A stretch of DNA of 60,316 nt, taken from NCBI RefSeq assembly GCF_007896895.1, contig NZ_VOGW01000173.1, positions 1 through 60,316 of the forward strand, in the 5' to 3' direction. Numbering within the stretch: position 1 is the first letter of the stretch; each line of letters begins with the position of its first letter. This document shows positions 24,818 through 32,451 of the stretch, in pieces. The position numbers were made by a program, and so were the translations under genes. Source of the stretch: Streptomyces misionensis. GTDB taxonomy: Bacteria; Actinomycetota; Actinomycetes; Streptomycetales; Streptomycetaceae. Under the pieces are notes generated by a model that did not search any database, was not told the origin of the DNA, and worked only from the letters and a program-made list of their open reading frames with translations.

Positions 24818-26422
24818 GTGACCCTGTCCCTCAAGAAGAACGTCATCGCGGAGCCGGCCGTCGCCGGGTGGTACGCCTGGTCGTACCTGATCCCGCCGCA
24901 GACGCTGGCGAAGTACCTCAAGAACCACTACCGGAACATCGTCGAGTCCTACCTCGCCGACCCCGAGACCCACCGCACGGCACTGCGCAACGCCCGCTTC
25001 CTCGGCGGCCCGTTCGTGTACGAGCAGGATGGCTCGTACGACCGGATCCGGGAGTGGTACGACACCCTGCGTGCGCGGATCGCCCCGTTGTCCGAGCTCG
25101 CCGACGCCATCGACGAGTTGGAGCAAAACATCCTGCCGGCCCAGACCGGCGCGTCCCTCGACCAGGTGTACCGGCAGTTGCCCGGGCCGCTGGCGGGCCG
25201 GGTGGAGCTGTTCTACAACCGGGACAACCGCACGCCGGACTACCGGTTCATCGAGCCCTTCCTCTACGAATCCCCCTACTACGACCCCGGTCTCCAGCAG
25301 GTCAGGTTCTCCGAGATCCACCAGGACGCACGCCGGTTCGCCCTGACCACCCCGGTGCTCGCCCACACGCCCGACCAGGTGCTGGTCACGGTGCCGCTGG
25401 GATCGGAGCTGCTCGACACGGTCTTCCGCGGCAAGCTCACCGCGGAGGAGCTGGACCGGGTGACCGCCGGCCTCGGCCTCGACGGGGAGCGCGCCGCCGC
25501 CTTCCGGGCCTTCTTCGAGGAGGACCCGGCGCCCACGGAGGTCTCGGGACCGGCGGACCCCGGCGAGGACGTCATCGAATACGTGGGCCACGCCTGTGTG
25601 TTCGTCCGCCACCGGGGCACCACCTTCCTGGTCGACCCCGTGATCAGCTACAGCGGTTACGCGAGCGTGAGCGACGGCAGGTTCACCTTCGACGACCTGC
25701 CCGAGCGCATCGACTACGTGATGATCACGCACAACCACCAGGACCACATGCTCCTGGAGACGCTGATCAGGATTCGTCACCGGGTCGGGCGCGTCGTCAT
25801 CGCCAAGTCCGCGAACTCCAGTCTCGTCGACCCCGACCTCAAGCGGATACTGACGCGGCTCGGCTTCCGGGACGTCGTCGAACTCGACGACCTGGACGTG
25901 CTCGACACCCCCGGCGGCACCATCACCGCGGTGCCGTTCCTGGGGGAACACGGTGACGTCCGGATCCGCACCAAGTGCGGCTGGCTGCTGGACCTGGACG
26001 GCACTCGGGTGCTGTTCGCCGCGGACTCCACCAACGTCTCGCCGGAGCTGTACCCGCAGGTGACGGCCGCGCTCGGCCAGGTGCACACCGTGTTCATCGG
26101 GATGGAGAGCGTGGGCGCGGCGGTCAGCTGGCTCTACGGTCCGCTCTTCCCGGAGAAGCTGGAGCGCCGGATCGACGCGGGCCGGCGCCTCAAGGGCAGC
26201 AACTTCGAGCAGGCGGCGGCGATCGTCGACGCGCTCCGTGCCGATTCCGTCTACGTGTACGCGATGGGTCAGGAGCCCTGGCTCGGCGCGGTGATGTGCG
26301 TCGAGTACGACGAGACGCACCCGGCGATGATCGACAGCGACAAGCTGGTCGCGTACGTCGAGGAGCGGGGCGGCGTCGCGAAGCGGCTGTTCCTGCACGA
26401 AACCATGGCGGTGCGGCCGTGA
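24818..26422 (+). CDS. CmlA-type diiron beta-hydroxylase (metallo-beta-lactamase fold)
   Basis: CmlA hydroxylates the beta carbon of an aromatic amino acid held on the CmlP thiolation domain, using a di-iron centre in a metallo-beta-lactamase fold. This 534-residue protein has the same two-part layout: a helical N-terminal domain (to about 240) that in CmlA docks on the NRPS, then the MBL domain. HNHQDH occupies residues 305-310, so His305, His307, Asp309 and His310. Residue 377 is Glu (FLGEHGD) and residue 403 is Asp (FAADSTN). As I recall, these are the CmlA iron ligands at the same numbers; Glu377 replaces the His of hydrolytic MBL enzymes. GTG at 24818. Its partner is probably the adjacent A-T-reductase. 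Confidence 0.92.
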   Translation: MTLSLKKNVIAEPAVAGWYAWSYLIPPQTLAKYLKNHYRNIVESYLADPETHRTALRNARFLGGPFVYEQDGSYDRIREWYDTLRARIAPLSELADAIDELEQNILPAQTGASLDQVYRQLPGPLAGRVELFYNRDNRTPDYRFIEPFLYESPYYDPGLQQVRFSEIHQDARRFALTTPVLAHTPDQVLVTVPLGSELLDTVFRGKLTAEELDRVTAGLGLDGERAAAFRAFFEEDPAPTEVSGPADPGEDVIEYVGHACVFVRHRGTTFLVDPVISYSGYASVSDGRFTFDDLPERIDYVMITHNHQDHMLLETLIRIRHRVGRVVIAKSANSSLVDPDLKRILTRLGFRDVVELDDLDVLDTPGGTITAVPFLGEHGDVRIRTKCGWLLDLDGTRVLFAADSTNVSPELYPQVTAALGQVHTVFIGMESVGAAVSWLYGPLFPEKLERRIDAGRRLKGSNFEQAAAIVDALRADSVYVYAMGQEPWLGAVMCVEYDETHPAMIDSDKLVAYVEERGGVAKRLFLHETMAVRP

Positions 26423-27690
26423 GCACCGGCAAGCAGCACGTCGTCCACATCGGGTTTCACGCCTCCGAGGCGCACGCCGTGGACTTCGACGCCGACCACG
26501 TGAGCGCCGTGATGCCCAGGGCGAGCGCCGCACGGCTGCCCGCCGCCCTGGCGTCGAGGTTCGCCCGCATCGCGGTCCTCGACCTGCCCGACTCGGACGA
26601 CCTGGACGCGTACGACCGGGCCGTGGACCGCATGCGCGAACTCGTCGGGGAACTGGCCGCCGAGTTCGGCCCGCCCGCGGCGTTCGTCGGGCTCTATGAG
26701 CACACCACCCTGCCCGCGGCCCGGCTGCGCGAGCACTTCGGGGTGCCGGGCACGAACGCGAAGACCGCGCTCCTGTGCCGTGACAAGGTGCCGATGAAGG
26801 AGGCTCTGTCCGGCACCGGCATCCGGGTACCGAGGTTCCTCGCCGTCGGGCCGGACACCGGGCGCGCCGAACTCGCCGAGTTCGCCGCGGGAATGCCCGG
26901 CCGGGTCGTGCTCAAACCCCGGAGCCAGGGCGCGAGCATCGGCGTGCGCATCCTGGACGGTGCCGCGGAGCTCCTCGCGCTGGCCGAGGCCGGCGGTATC
27001 GAGGAGGGGTACGAGGCCGAGGAGTTCGTGGACGGCTCCATCCACCACATCGACGGCGTCGTCCGGGACGGGGAGATGCGCTGGTTCTGCGCCTCCCGCT
27101 ACCTCGACACCTGCTTCGACTTCCAGCACGGCACCGCCCCCCTGGCGGCGGTGACGCCCGACCGGCCCGAACTCGTCGCCAGGATGCGCGAGTTCACGGA
27201 GACCGTGCTGCGGGCCCTCGGGCTCACGGACAGCACCTTCCATCTGGAGCTGTTCCACACGCCCGACGACGAGCTGGTCTTCCTGGAGATCGGCAACCGC
27301 TTCGGCGGGGCCGGCATCAGCTGGCACCAGCGCGAGGTCTACGGCGTCGACCTGGCCCGCGAGGCGGTCCTGGCCTGCCTGGGCCGGCCGTCCGAACTGG
27401 CCACGCCCGCCACCATGCTGGACCACCGGGAGGTGGGGGCCTCCGGTTGGCTGTACATGCCGGCCGTCAGCGGGGCCGTCCAGGTCGTTTCCGTCGGCGG
27501 ACTCGACGAGCTTCCCGATTCCGTCGTGGGCGTCAGAACGCCGTCGGTGGGCGACGTCCTCGACGCCGACGGAATGATCTGGGCCACCTCCGGAGGGTTC
27601 CTGGTCAGCGGGGACTCCACGCGCGCAGTGGAGCAGGACATGACGCGGATCATCAACACGTACACACTGGAAACGAAGGCAGGGGACTAG
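26419..27690 (+). CDS. ATP-grasp amino-acid ligase (first copy)
   Basis: A 423-residue ATP-grasp enzyme of the carboxylate-amine ligase type, which activates a carboxylate as acyl phosphate and joins it to an amine. Visible are CRDKVPMKEAL (start of the ATP-grasp domain, about residue 120), VVLKPRSQGASIGV (ATP-binding Lys and glycine-rich loop), EEFVDGSIHHIDGVV, and FLEIGNRFGGAGI with the Mg-binding Glu/Asn. GTG 26419 overlaps the CmlA-like stop (GTGA). It probably adds an amino acid or acyl group to the NRPS product or its precursor. It differs from the second ATP-grasp gene at 32452. Confidence 0.87.
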   Translation: MSTGKQHVVHIGFHASEAHAVDFDADHVSAVMPRASAARLPAALASRFARIAVLDLPDSDDLDAYDRAVDRMRELVGELAAEFGPPAAFVGLYEHTTLPAARLREHFGVPGTNAKTALLCRDKVPMKEALSGTGIRVPRFLAVGPDTGRAELAEFAAGMPGRVVLKPRSQGASIGVRILDGAAELLALAEAGGIEEGYEAEEFVDGSIHHIDGVVRDGEMRWFCASRYLDTCFDFQHGTAPLAAVTPDRPELVARMREFTETVLRALGLTDSTFHLELFHTPDDELVFLEIGNRFGGAGISWHQREVYGVDLAREAVLACLGRPSELATPATMLDHREVGASGWLYMPAVSGAVQVVSVGGLDELPDSVVGVRTPSVGDVLDADGMIWATSGGFLVSGDSTRAVEQDMTRIINTYTLETKAGD

Positions 27691-28541
27691 TGGCCCGCAC
27701 GAAGCTCGGCACACACATCGGAGTGGTGGTCGACGACTACCGTCTCGATCCGGCAGACCCGGGGCTCCGCGACTTCGTCACCGAACTGCTGCTGCAGCAC
27801 AAGGTGGTGTTCTTCAAGAGCCAGCACCTCGACCGGCACACCTTCGTGCAGGTCGCGAAGCGGCTCGGCCGGACCGAGGTGCACCCGTTCATCTCCGAGG
27901 AAGAGCCCGTGGTGCACGGCATCTCGCCGTTCCAGCCGTACCACGAGTACCCGGAGATCACCGGCATCTACCACGACGAGAAGCACACCGGGAACCTCAA
28001 CGCCTGGCACAGCGACCTCAACTGGCGCGAGGTTCCGACCTTCGGCTCGATCCTCCGCGCCGTGCAGATCCCGCCGCGCGGCGGCGACACCTGCTGGGCG
28101 AACATGGCGGCGGCGTACGCCTCGCTCAGCGACGAGGTCAAGGAGCAGCTGGACGGTCTGCGCGTCGTCCACGACTGGATGCAGATCTACTTCCCCGCCT
28201 TCGACGGAAACGACGAGGCGCTGGCCCGCATGCGGGAGAAATACCCCGCACAGTCCCACCCGCTGGTTCTCACGCACCCCTTCACCGGAGAGAAGTCCCT
28301 CTTCTCCAACAAGGTTTCGGGCGTCCGCATCGAAGGGGTCGACGAGGCGGAGAGCAAGCGGATTCTGGATATGGTGCACCTCTTGGCGTGGCGCCCGGAA
28401 TTCCAGTGCCGCTTCAAGTGGGAAGAGGGCGACGTGGCGATCTGGGACAATCTGGCCAGCCAGCATTACGCCGTCTCCGACTACTGGCCGCACGCCCGCA
28501 AAATGGAACGCATCACTCTCGAAGGTGAGCCGATCAAGTGA
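27690..28541 (+). CDS. TauD/TfdA-family Fe(II)/2-oxoglutarate dioxygenase
   Basis: A 283-residue TauD-type oxygenase, a different branch from the two VioC-like enzymes of the left arm. The iron triad is WHSDLNW (His-x-Asp, about residues 99-101) and a distal histidine in the C-terminal [13 protein letters not shown], whose arginine should bind 2-oxoglutarate. An N-terminal [13 protein letters not shown] is typical of the family. The GTG start shares one base with the ATP-grasp stop (TAGTG). It is intact and probably oxidises an amino acid or peptide intermediate; the substrate is unknown. Confidence 0.89.
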   Translation: MARTKLGTHIGVVVDDYRLDPADPGLRDFVTELLLQHKVVFFKSQHLDRHTFVQVAKRLGRTEVHPFISEEEPVVHGISPFQPYHEYPEITGIYHDEKHTGNLNAWHSDLNWREVPTFGSILRAVQIPPRGGDTCWANMAAAYASLSDEVKEQLDGLRVVHDWMQIYFPAFDGNDEALARMREKYPAQSHPLVLTHPFTGEKSLFSNKVSGVRIEGVDEAESKRILDMVHLLAWRPEFQCRFKWEEGDVAIWDNLASQHYAVSDYWPHARKMERITLEGEPIK

Positions 28542-29071
28542 GTACTCAAGTCATCGTCCTGAACGGCGGATCCAGCTCCGGCAAGACCGGAATCACCCGC
28601 TGCCTGAAGGCGATCCTTCCCCAGCCGTGGATCAACCTCGGTGTCGACGACCTGATCGACCGGCTGCCGCCGTCCCTGATCGAGTCCGGCTCCGGCGTCG
28701 AGTTCGGGCAGCAGGGCGAGGTCGTCCTCGGTGACGGCTTCCGCGAGATGGAGGAGGCCTGGACGAAGGGCGTCGCCGCCATGGCGCGCGCCGGGGCCCG
28801 GATCATCATCGACGACGTGTTCCTCAGTGGAGCGGCCTCCCAGGAGCGCCTGCGGGCCCATCTGGAGGGCCTCGAGGTGCTCTGGGTCGGCGTGCACTGC
28901 GACCCCGAGATCGCGGCCGGCCGCGAGATCGCCCGCGGCGACCGGGTCATCGGCATGGCCGTCTCGCAGGCGGAGATCGTGCACAAGGGCGTCGTCTACG
29001 ACGTCGAGGTCGACACCAGTCACACCGAGTCCCTGGACTGTGCCCGGGCCATCGCCGCACGCGTGAGCTGA
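28538..29071 (+). CDS. Chloramphenicol-phosphotransferase-like kinase
   Basis: A 177-residue P-loop kinase. From memory it closely resembles the chloramphenicol 3-O-phosphotransferase (CPT, 178 aa) of Streptomyces venezuelae. Shared features are [15 protein letters not shown] (Walker A), LGVDDLID with the catalytic-base aspartate, [29 protein letters not shown] and [12 protein letters not shown] near the end. CPT phosphorylates the primary hydroxyl of chloramphenicol and so protects the producer. Encoded as the last tightly coupled gene of the NRPS operon (GTGA overlap with the TauD-like gene), it is probably the self-resistance enzyme for a product with a similar aminopropanediol-type hydroxyl. 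Confidence 0.9.
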   Translation: MSTQVIVLNGGSSSGKTGITRCLKAILPQPWINLGVDDLIDRLPPSLIESGSGVEFGQQGEVVLGDGFREMEEAWTKGVAAMARAGARIIIDDVFLSGAASQERLRAHLEGLEVLWVGVHCDPEIAAGREIARGDRVIGMAVSQAEIVHKGVVYDVEVDTSHTESLDCARAIAARVS

Positions 29072-29081
29072 ATCGCCCCTG

Positions 29082-29113
29082 GTGAGCACGCCCGTGTGCG
29101 CGGGCGTGCTCAC
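29082..29113 (+). terminator. 13-bp hairpin between kinase and exporter genes
   Basis: Perfect stem GTGAGCACGCCCG / CGGGCGTGCTCAC with a 6-nt loop, 10 bp after the kinase stop and 31 bp before the MFS start. It can act as a partial terminator or mRNA stabiliser, lowering or separating exporter expression from the biosynthetic genes. Confidence 0.7.
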
Positions 29114-29144
29114 CGCTGCAATGGACACGACGAGGAGACAGAGC

Positions 29145-30413
29145 ATGGACAGTGCGGAAACTGACGGGTCAGGCGCGGCCCCGGCCGTGTCGCGCCCGCC
29201 GGGGCGGCCGGCCGCGCAGCAGACGTGGAGCAAGTTCTGGCTGCTGACTTCCGCGGCGTCGGTCTCCGAGATGGGCAACACCTTCCTCCACCTGGCGATG
29301 CCGTGGACCATCCTGGCCAGTACGGGGTCGCCCTTGATGGCCGCGCTCAGCCTCGGCGTGCAGTATCTGCCGTTCGTCGCCTCTCCCCTGCTGGGGACCC
29401 TGATCGACGGCTACGAACGCCGCATGGTCTTCATGATCTCCGAACTGGTGCAGGGCGTGCTCGTCGCGCTGACCCCGTTCCTGCTCATGATGGACCAGGT
29501 CGAGCTCGTCCTCGTGGTCCTGCTGGTCGCCGGCTGCGGCACCGTGACCTCCAACCTGACCAGCGACTTCAGCCTGCTGCCCCAGCTCGCGCCGCAGGAC
29601 CGGCTCACCGAGGCCTACAGCAGGTTCGGTGCCGCGACGGAACTGGCCCGTACGGCCGGGCCCGCCGTCGCCGGCCTGGTGCTCGCCGGGGTCGGCGGGT
29701 ACGGGGCGCTGTGGATCGACGCCGCGACCTTCCTGGTCACCGCGGTGGTCGCGGCCGTCCTGCCGCGCGGTGAGAAGCCGGTCGCCGAGCGGGGATTCCT
29801 GCGCATGCAGATCGAGGGCTTCCGCAGCTTCCGGAAGATCCGCGGAGTGCCGCGGCTCACCCTGGTGCTCTCGGTGTACAACCTCGGGGCCGGCGCCGTA
29901 CCGACCGTCATCCTGGTCCTCGCCGCCGGCACCTGGGGCTGGTCCAGCGGCTGGGCGGGCGCGGTCCTCGCCACCGGGGCCGCCGGCAGCGCCCTCGGGT
30001 CCTGGCTGGGCGGCAGGCTCTGGCAGAACGCCCCGGCGGAGCGGCGCATCCGGCTGTGGTTCCTGGTGTGCGCCGTCGCCTCCGCCGGCCTCCTGGCCCC
30101 CTGGGAGGGCCTGGTGGTCCTCGGCTTCTGCGGCCTGATGGCCGGCGAAGGGGGCATGAACGTCACCACGAACGAGTACCGCTTCCGGGCGATACCCGAC
30201 GAGGTGTCCGGCCGGGTCAACGCCGTCATGCGGGCCTTCATCCTGGGCGGCGCCGCCCTGTCCTCCGTGCTGCTCGGCTGGTCCGTGACGCTGCCGGAGC
30301 AGGTGCTGCGGTTCGCCCCGGCCCTGGTCACCTCGGTCCTGGCCGTTTCGATCTGGGCGGGTGTGCGGAGCGTCCGGGCGCCCTCGGGGACCGAGCCGGA
30401 GAAGGCGGTATAG
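29145..30413 (+). CDS. MFS exporter
   Basis: A 422-residue major facilitator with about twelve hydrophobic segments, of the MFS_3 / enterobactin-exporter-like type. The N-terminus is polar and proline-rich, then SVSEMGNTFLHLAMPW opens TM1. The cytoplasmic loop after TM2 is GTLIDGYERRMVF, the family's G-x-x-x-D-R/K-x-x-R-R signature. The second half has FRAIPDEVSGRVNAVMRAF. ATG at 29145 with GAGGAGA upstream is preferred over earlier starts lying in the hairpin. By position it is the likely efflux pump for the cluster's product. Confidence 0.88.
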   Translation: MDSAETDGSGAAPAVSRPPGRPAAQQTWSKFWLLTSAASVSEMGNTFLHLAMPWTILASTGSPLMAALSLGVQYLPFVASPLLGTLIDGYERRMVFMISELVQGVLVALTPFLLMMDQVELVLVVLLVAGCGTVTSNLTSDFSLLPQLAPQDRLTEAYSRFGAATELARTAGPAVAGLVLAGVGGYGALWIDAATFLVTAVVAAVLPRGEKPVAERGFLRMQIEGFRSFRKIRGVPRLTLVLSVYNLGAGAVPTVILVLAAGTWGWSSGWAGAVLATGAAGSALGSWLGGRLWQNAPAERRIRLWFLVCAVASAGLLAPWEGLVVLGFCGLMAGEGGMNVTTNEYRFRAIPDEVSGRVNAVMRAFILGGAALSSVLLGWSVTLPEQVLRFAPALVTSVLAVSIWAGVRSVRAPSGTEPEKAV

Positions 30414-30466
30414 GCCCCCGCCCCGCCCCGCCCATCGACTCAACGCACGCTGCGAGAGGAATCCGA

Positions 30467-31030
30467 ATGCTCTACATGTTCGCCTTCGACAAGCTCGGCA
30501 TCGTGGTGGGAGACCTGTACTTCGTCGATCCCGAACCGCTCAAGGGACAGGAGAGCCCCGAGCACGGGGTCCGGCTGGAGCTGAGGCTGGTCGAGCAGGG
30601 CACGCTCGTGGACTCCGTCTACGCCGCCTACCCGATCACCGTGGACCGGCCGGTGTGGCGCGCCGACTTCCTGGAGTCGGTCGACGGCAGGCCCGGGAGC
30701 TTCGACCGGACCCACCACCACCCGGTGTTCACGGGCTGGGACCCAGGCGACCGGGTCTTCGTCCGCGAGCTGTCCGCGGACCCGCTGGGCTGGCTGGGGG
30801 AACGCCTCGCCGACCTCGACGGTCTGCTGCAGACGGCGGGCTTCCCCGCCGACACGGCCGGTCCGACCGATGCCGCGGAGCTGCGCAGGGCGGCGCCCGA
30901 GATCGTGGACGCGACCCGCAGGCTCCTCGACCGGGTTCGTGCGGGCGAGCTCGGGAACCGGCCGGAGGGCGAGCCGCCCGCGCCCGTGGAGGAACAGCTC
31001 CAGGCGCTGGTCCGCTCCGGCTGGCTGTGA
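30467..31030 (+). CDS. Unrecognised 187-aa protein of the cluster
   Basis: No family recognised. It is soluble with no signal peptide and begins MLYMFAFDKLGIVVGDLYF, a beta-rich start. Then comes a second beta-rich stretch (GVRLELRLVEQGTL, YAAYPITVDRPVWRADFLE), a histidine-rich loop FDRTHHHPVF, and a helical C-terminal half ending in QALVRSGWL. Ribosome site AGAGGA precedes ATG 30467. It follows the exporter by 53 bp on the same strand and ends at a strong terminator, so it is probably the last gene of the NRPS operon. The HHH cluster could bind metal, but that is speculation. Confidence 0.7.
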   Translation: MLYMFAFDKLGIVVGDLYFVDPEPLKGQESPEHGVRLELRLVEQGTLVDSVYAAYPITVDRPVWRADFLESVDGRPGSFDRTHHHPVFTGWDPGDRVFVRELSADPLGWLGERLADLDGLLQTAGFPADTAGPTDAAELRRAAPEIVDATRRLLDRVRAGELGNRPEGEPPAPVEEQLQALVRSGWL

Positions 31031-31037
31031 GCCGCGC

Positions 31038-31069
31038 GGGTGCTGGTCCCCCGCCCGGGACCAGCACCC
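31038..31069. terminator. 13-bp bidirectional terminator hairpin
   Basis: Perfect inverted repeat GGGTGCTGGTCCC / GGGACCAGCACCC, loop CCGCCC, placed between the convergent 187-aa ORF and the hydroxyacid dehydrogenase gene. Confidence 0.85.
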
Positions 31070-31077
31070 GAAGGCGG

Positions 31078-32058
31078 TCAGTAGCCCGCTTCTCCGATCA
31101 CGTTGGCCAGCGGCTCGCCGGCGGCGTAGCGCGCCAGCTGGGCCTTGGCGAGGGCCATGGCCTTCGCCGGCGGCGAGGTGTTCGACCCGGCGGTGTGCGG
31201 GGTCAGGATGAGTCCGGGGGCGGACCACAGGGGATGCCCGGTGGGCAGCGGCTCCGGTGCGGTCACGTCGAGCGCCGCGTACAGCCGGCCGGCGCACAGC
31301 TCGGCGACCAGCGCGTCGGTGTCGACGAGGCGGCCGCGGCCGGCGTTCACCAGCAGGGTGCCGTCCCGCATCCGGCTCAGGAACGCGGCGTCCACGAGGC
31401 CGGTGGTGGCCTCGGTCAGCGGGAGCAGCAGGACCACGATGTCCGCCTCGGGCAGCAACCCGGGCAGCTCGTCCACGCCGTGCACGCCCGGGCGGGGCCG
31501 CCGGGCCACGGCCGTGACCTCGGCGCCGAATCCGGTCAGGACCGGGGCCAGGGCCGAGCCGAGGGAGCCGTACCCGACGAGCAGCACGCGCTTGCCCTCA
31601 AGGGTGTCGGTGTGCGTGTAGTCCCAGCGCTGTTCGCGACGGGCCTGCTCGAAACGGGGCAGTCGCAGCAGGTGAGCCAGGACGACACCGGTGACCCATT
31701 CGGTGACGGCCCGGTCGTACGCGCCCTTGGCGTTGCACAGCACGACGCCTTCCGGCACGTACGGCCTGATCCACTCCACGCCGGCGGACTCCAACTGCAC
31801 AAGCCGCAGCCGGGGCAGCTCGGCGAACCGGGACAGGAGGTCAGGGCCGATGCCGTAGGGCGGGACGATCACCTCCACGGTGTCCGCCGACGCCGGGAGT
31901 TCGGCCTCCCCGGTCCACACATCGGCCCGGAAGCCCTCCGGGAGGCCGCCCATGAGGGCCTCGGATTCCGGAGTCGGCAGCCATACGGTGATCTTTTCAG
32001 CAAAGGGGGACGAGGAACTCCGGAAGTTCTCCGGATTGTTCTGCGCACGAAGATCCAT
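31078..32058 (-). CDS. D-2-hydroxyacid dehydrogenase
   Basis: NAD(P)-dependent dehydrogenase of 326 residues from the D-isomer-specific 2-hydroxyacid family. Visible are the ESAGVEW substrate loop, the dinucleotide motif LVGYGSLGSALAP (about residue 160), the catalytic Arg in VNAGRGRLVD, the Glu in ALDVTAPEPLP, and the His in ILTPHTAG. All are intact. It probably interconverts a 2-oxo and 2-hydroxy acid feeding the aminotransferase or the NRPS (inference). No clear ribosome site precedes ATG 32058, so the message may be leaderless or the start slightly downstream. Divergent from the second ATP-grasp gene. Confidence 0.88.
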   Translation of the reverse strand: MDLRAQNNPENFRSSSSPFAEKITVWLPTPESEALMGGLPEGFRADVWTGEAELPASADTVEVIVPPYGIGPDLLSRFAELPRLRLVQLESAGVEWIRPYVPEGVVLCNAKGAYDRAVTEWVTGVVLAHLLRLPRFEQARREQRWDYTHTDTLEGKRVLLVGYGSLGSALAPVLTGFGAEVTAVARRPRPGVHGVDELPGLLPEADIVVLLLPLTEATTGLVDAAFLSRMRDGTLLVNAGRGRLVDTDALVAELCAGRLYAALDVTAPEPLPTGHPLWSAPGLILTPHTAGSNTSPPAKAMALAKAQLARYAAGEPLANVIGEAGY

Positions 32059-32198
32059 GTGACGTACATTAACGCCCGGACTATGTGTGCGGCCATGTCA
32101 TGGGACAGCACGGAATCCATGAATGTCCGTGCAGATGCGGTGGTTTCGGACGGTGGGGGAACTGCGCCGGATCGGAATTCCGGGCGGTCCGGCAACCG

Positions 32199-32227
32199 TT
32201 GACACAGGTTCAGCGCGACAGTAAGAA
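32199..32227 (+). promoter_or_regulatory. Consensus-like promoter for the ATP-grasp / aminotransferase unit
   Basis: TTGACA (32199-32204), 17-bp spacer, TAAGAA (32222-32227). It is in the 393-bp gap between divergent genes, about 225 bp upstream of the ATP-grasp ATG, implying a long leader. It matches the vegetative (HrdB-type) consensus. Confidence 0.6.
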
Positions 32228-32451
32228 TCGGGACCGGTAAAAATTTGTCCGGTCGCGGTATTCGGCCCTCCGATCCTCCGGCCCAGCGGGATGAATCCGT
32301 GAACGGCGAGGCTTCTCACCGGATCCGATCGAGCCCCGCGTCCACCGCCGCGTACCGCGTTCGCCGCACGGCGTCAGGCCGCTCGGCGGCCGGCGTGCAC
32401 GGCTCGTCTCCGCGTTCACAGCTCGTCTCCGTACAGACCGAAGGAACCGTC

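Noticed and set aside
17602..24921. A 2439-codon open frame on the minus strand opposite the NRPS genes.
   Set aside because: It is antisense to two NRPS genes with complete motif sets. Its composition (Gly, Val, Asp, Gln, Arg-rich, no family motif) is the usual shadow of high-GC coding DNA.
24818..26422. A beta-lactamase or lactonase based on the HxHxDH motif.
   Set aside because: It has a large N-terminal domain and Glu at 377 where hydrolases have His, matching CmlA instead.
17854..30413. The known chloramphenicol cluster itself.
   Set aside because: No p-aminophenylalanine genes, no N-oxygenase and no halogenase are present, and a second NRPS module and several unrelated enzymes are.
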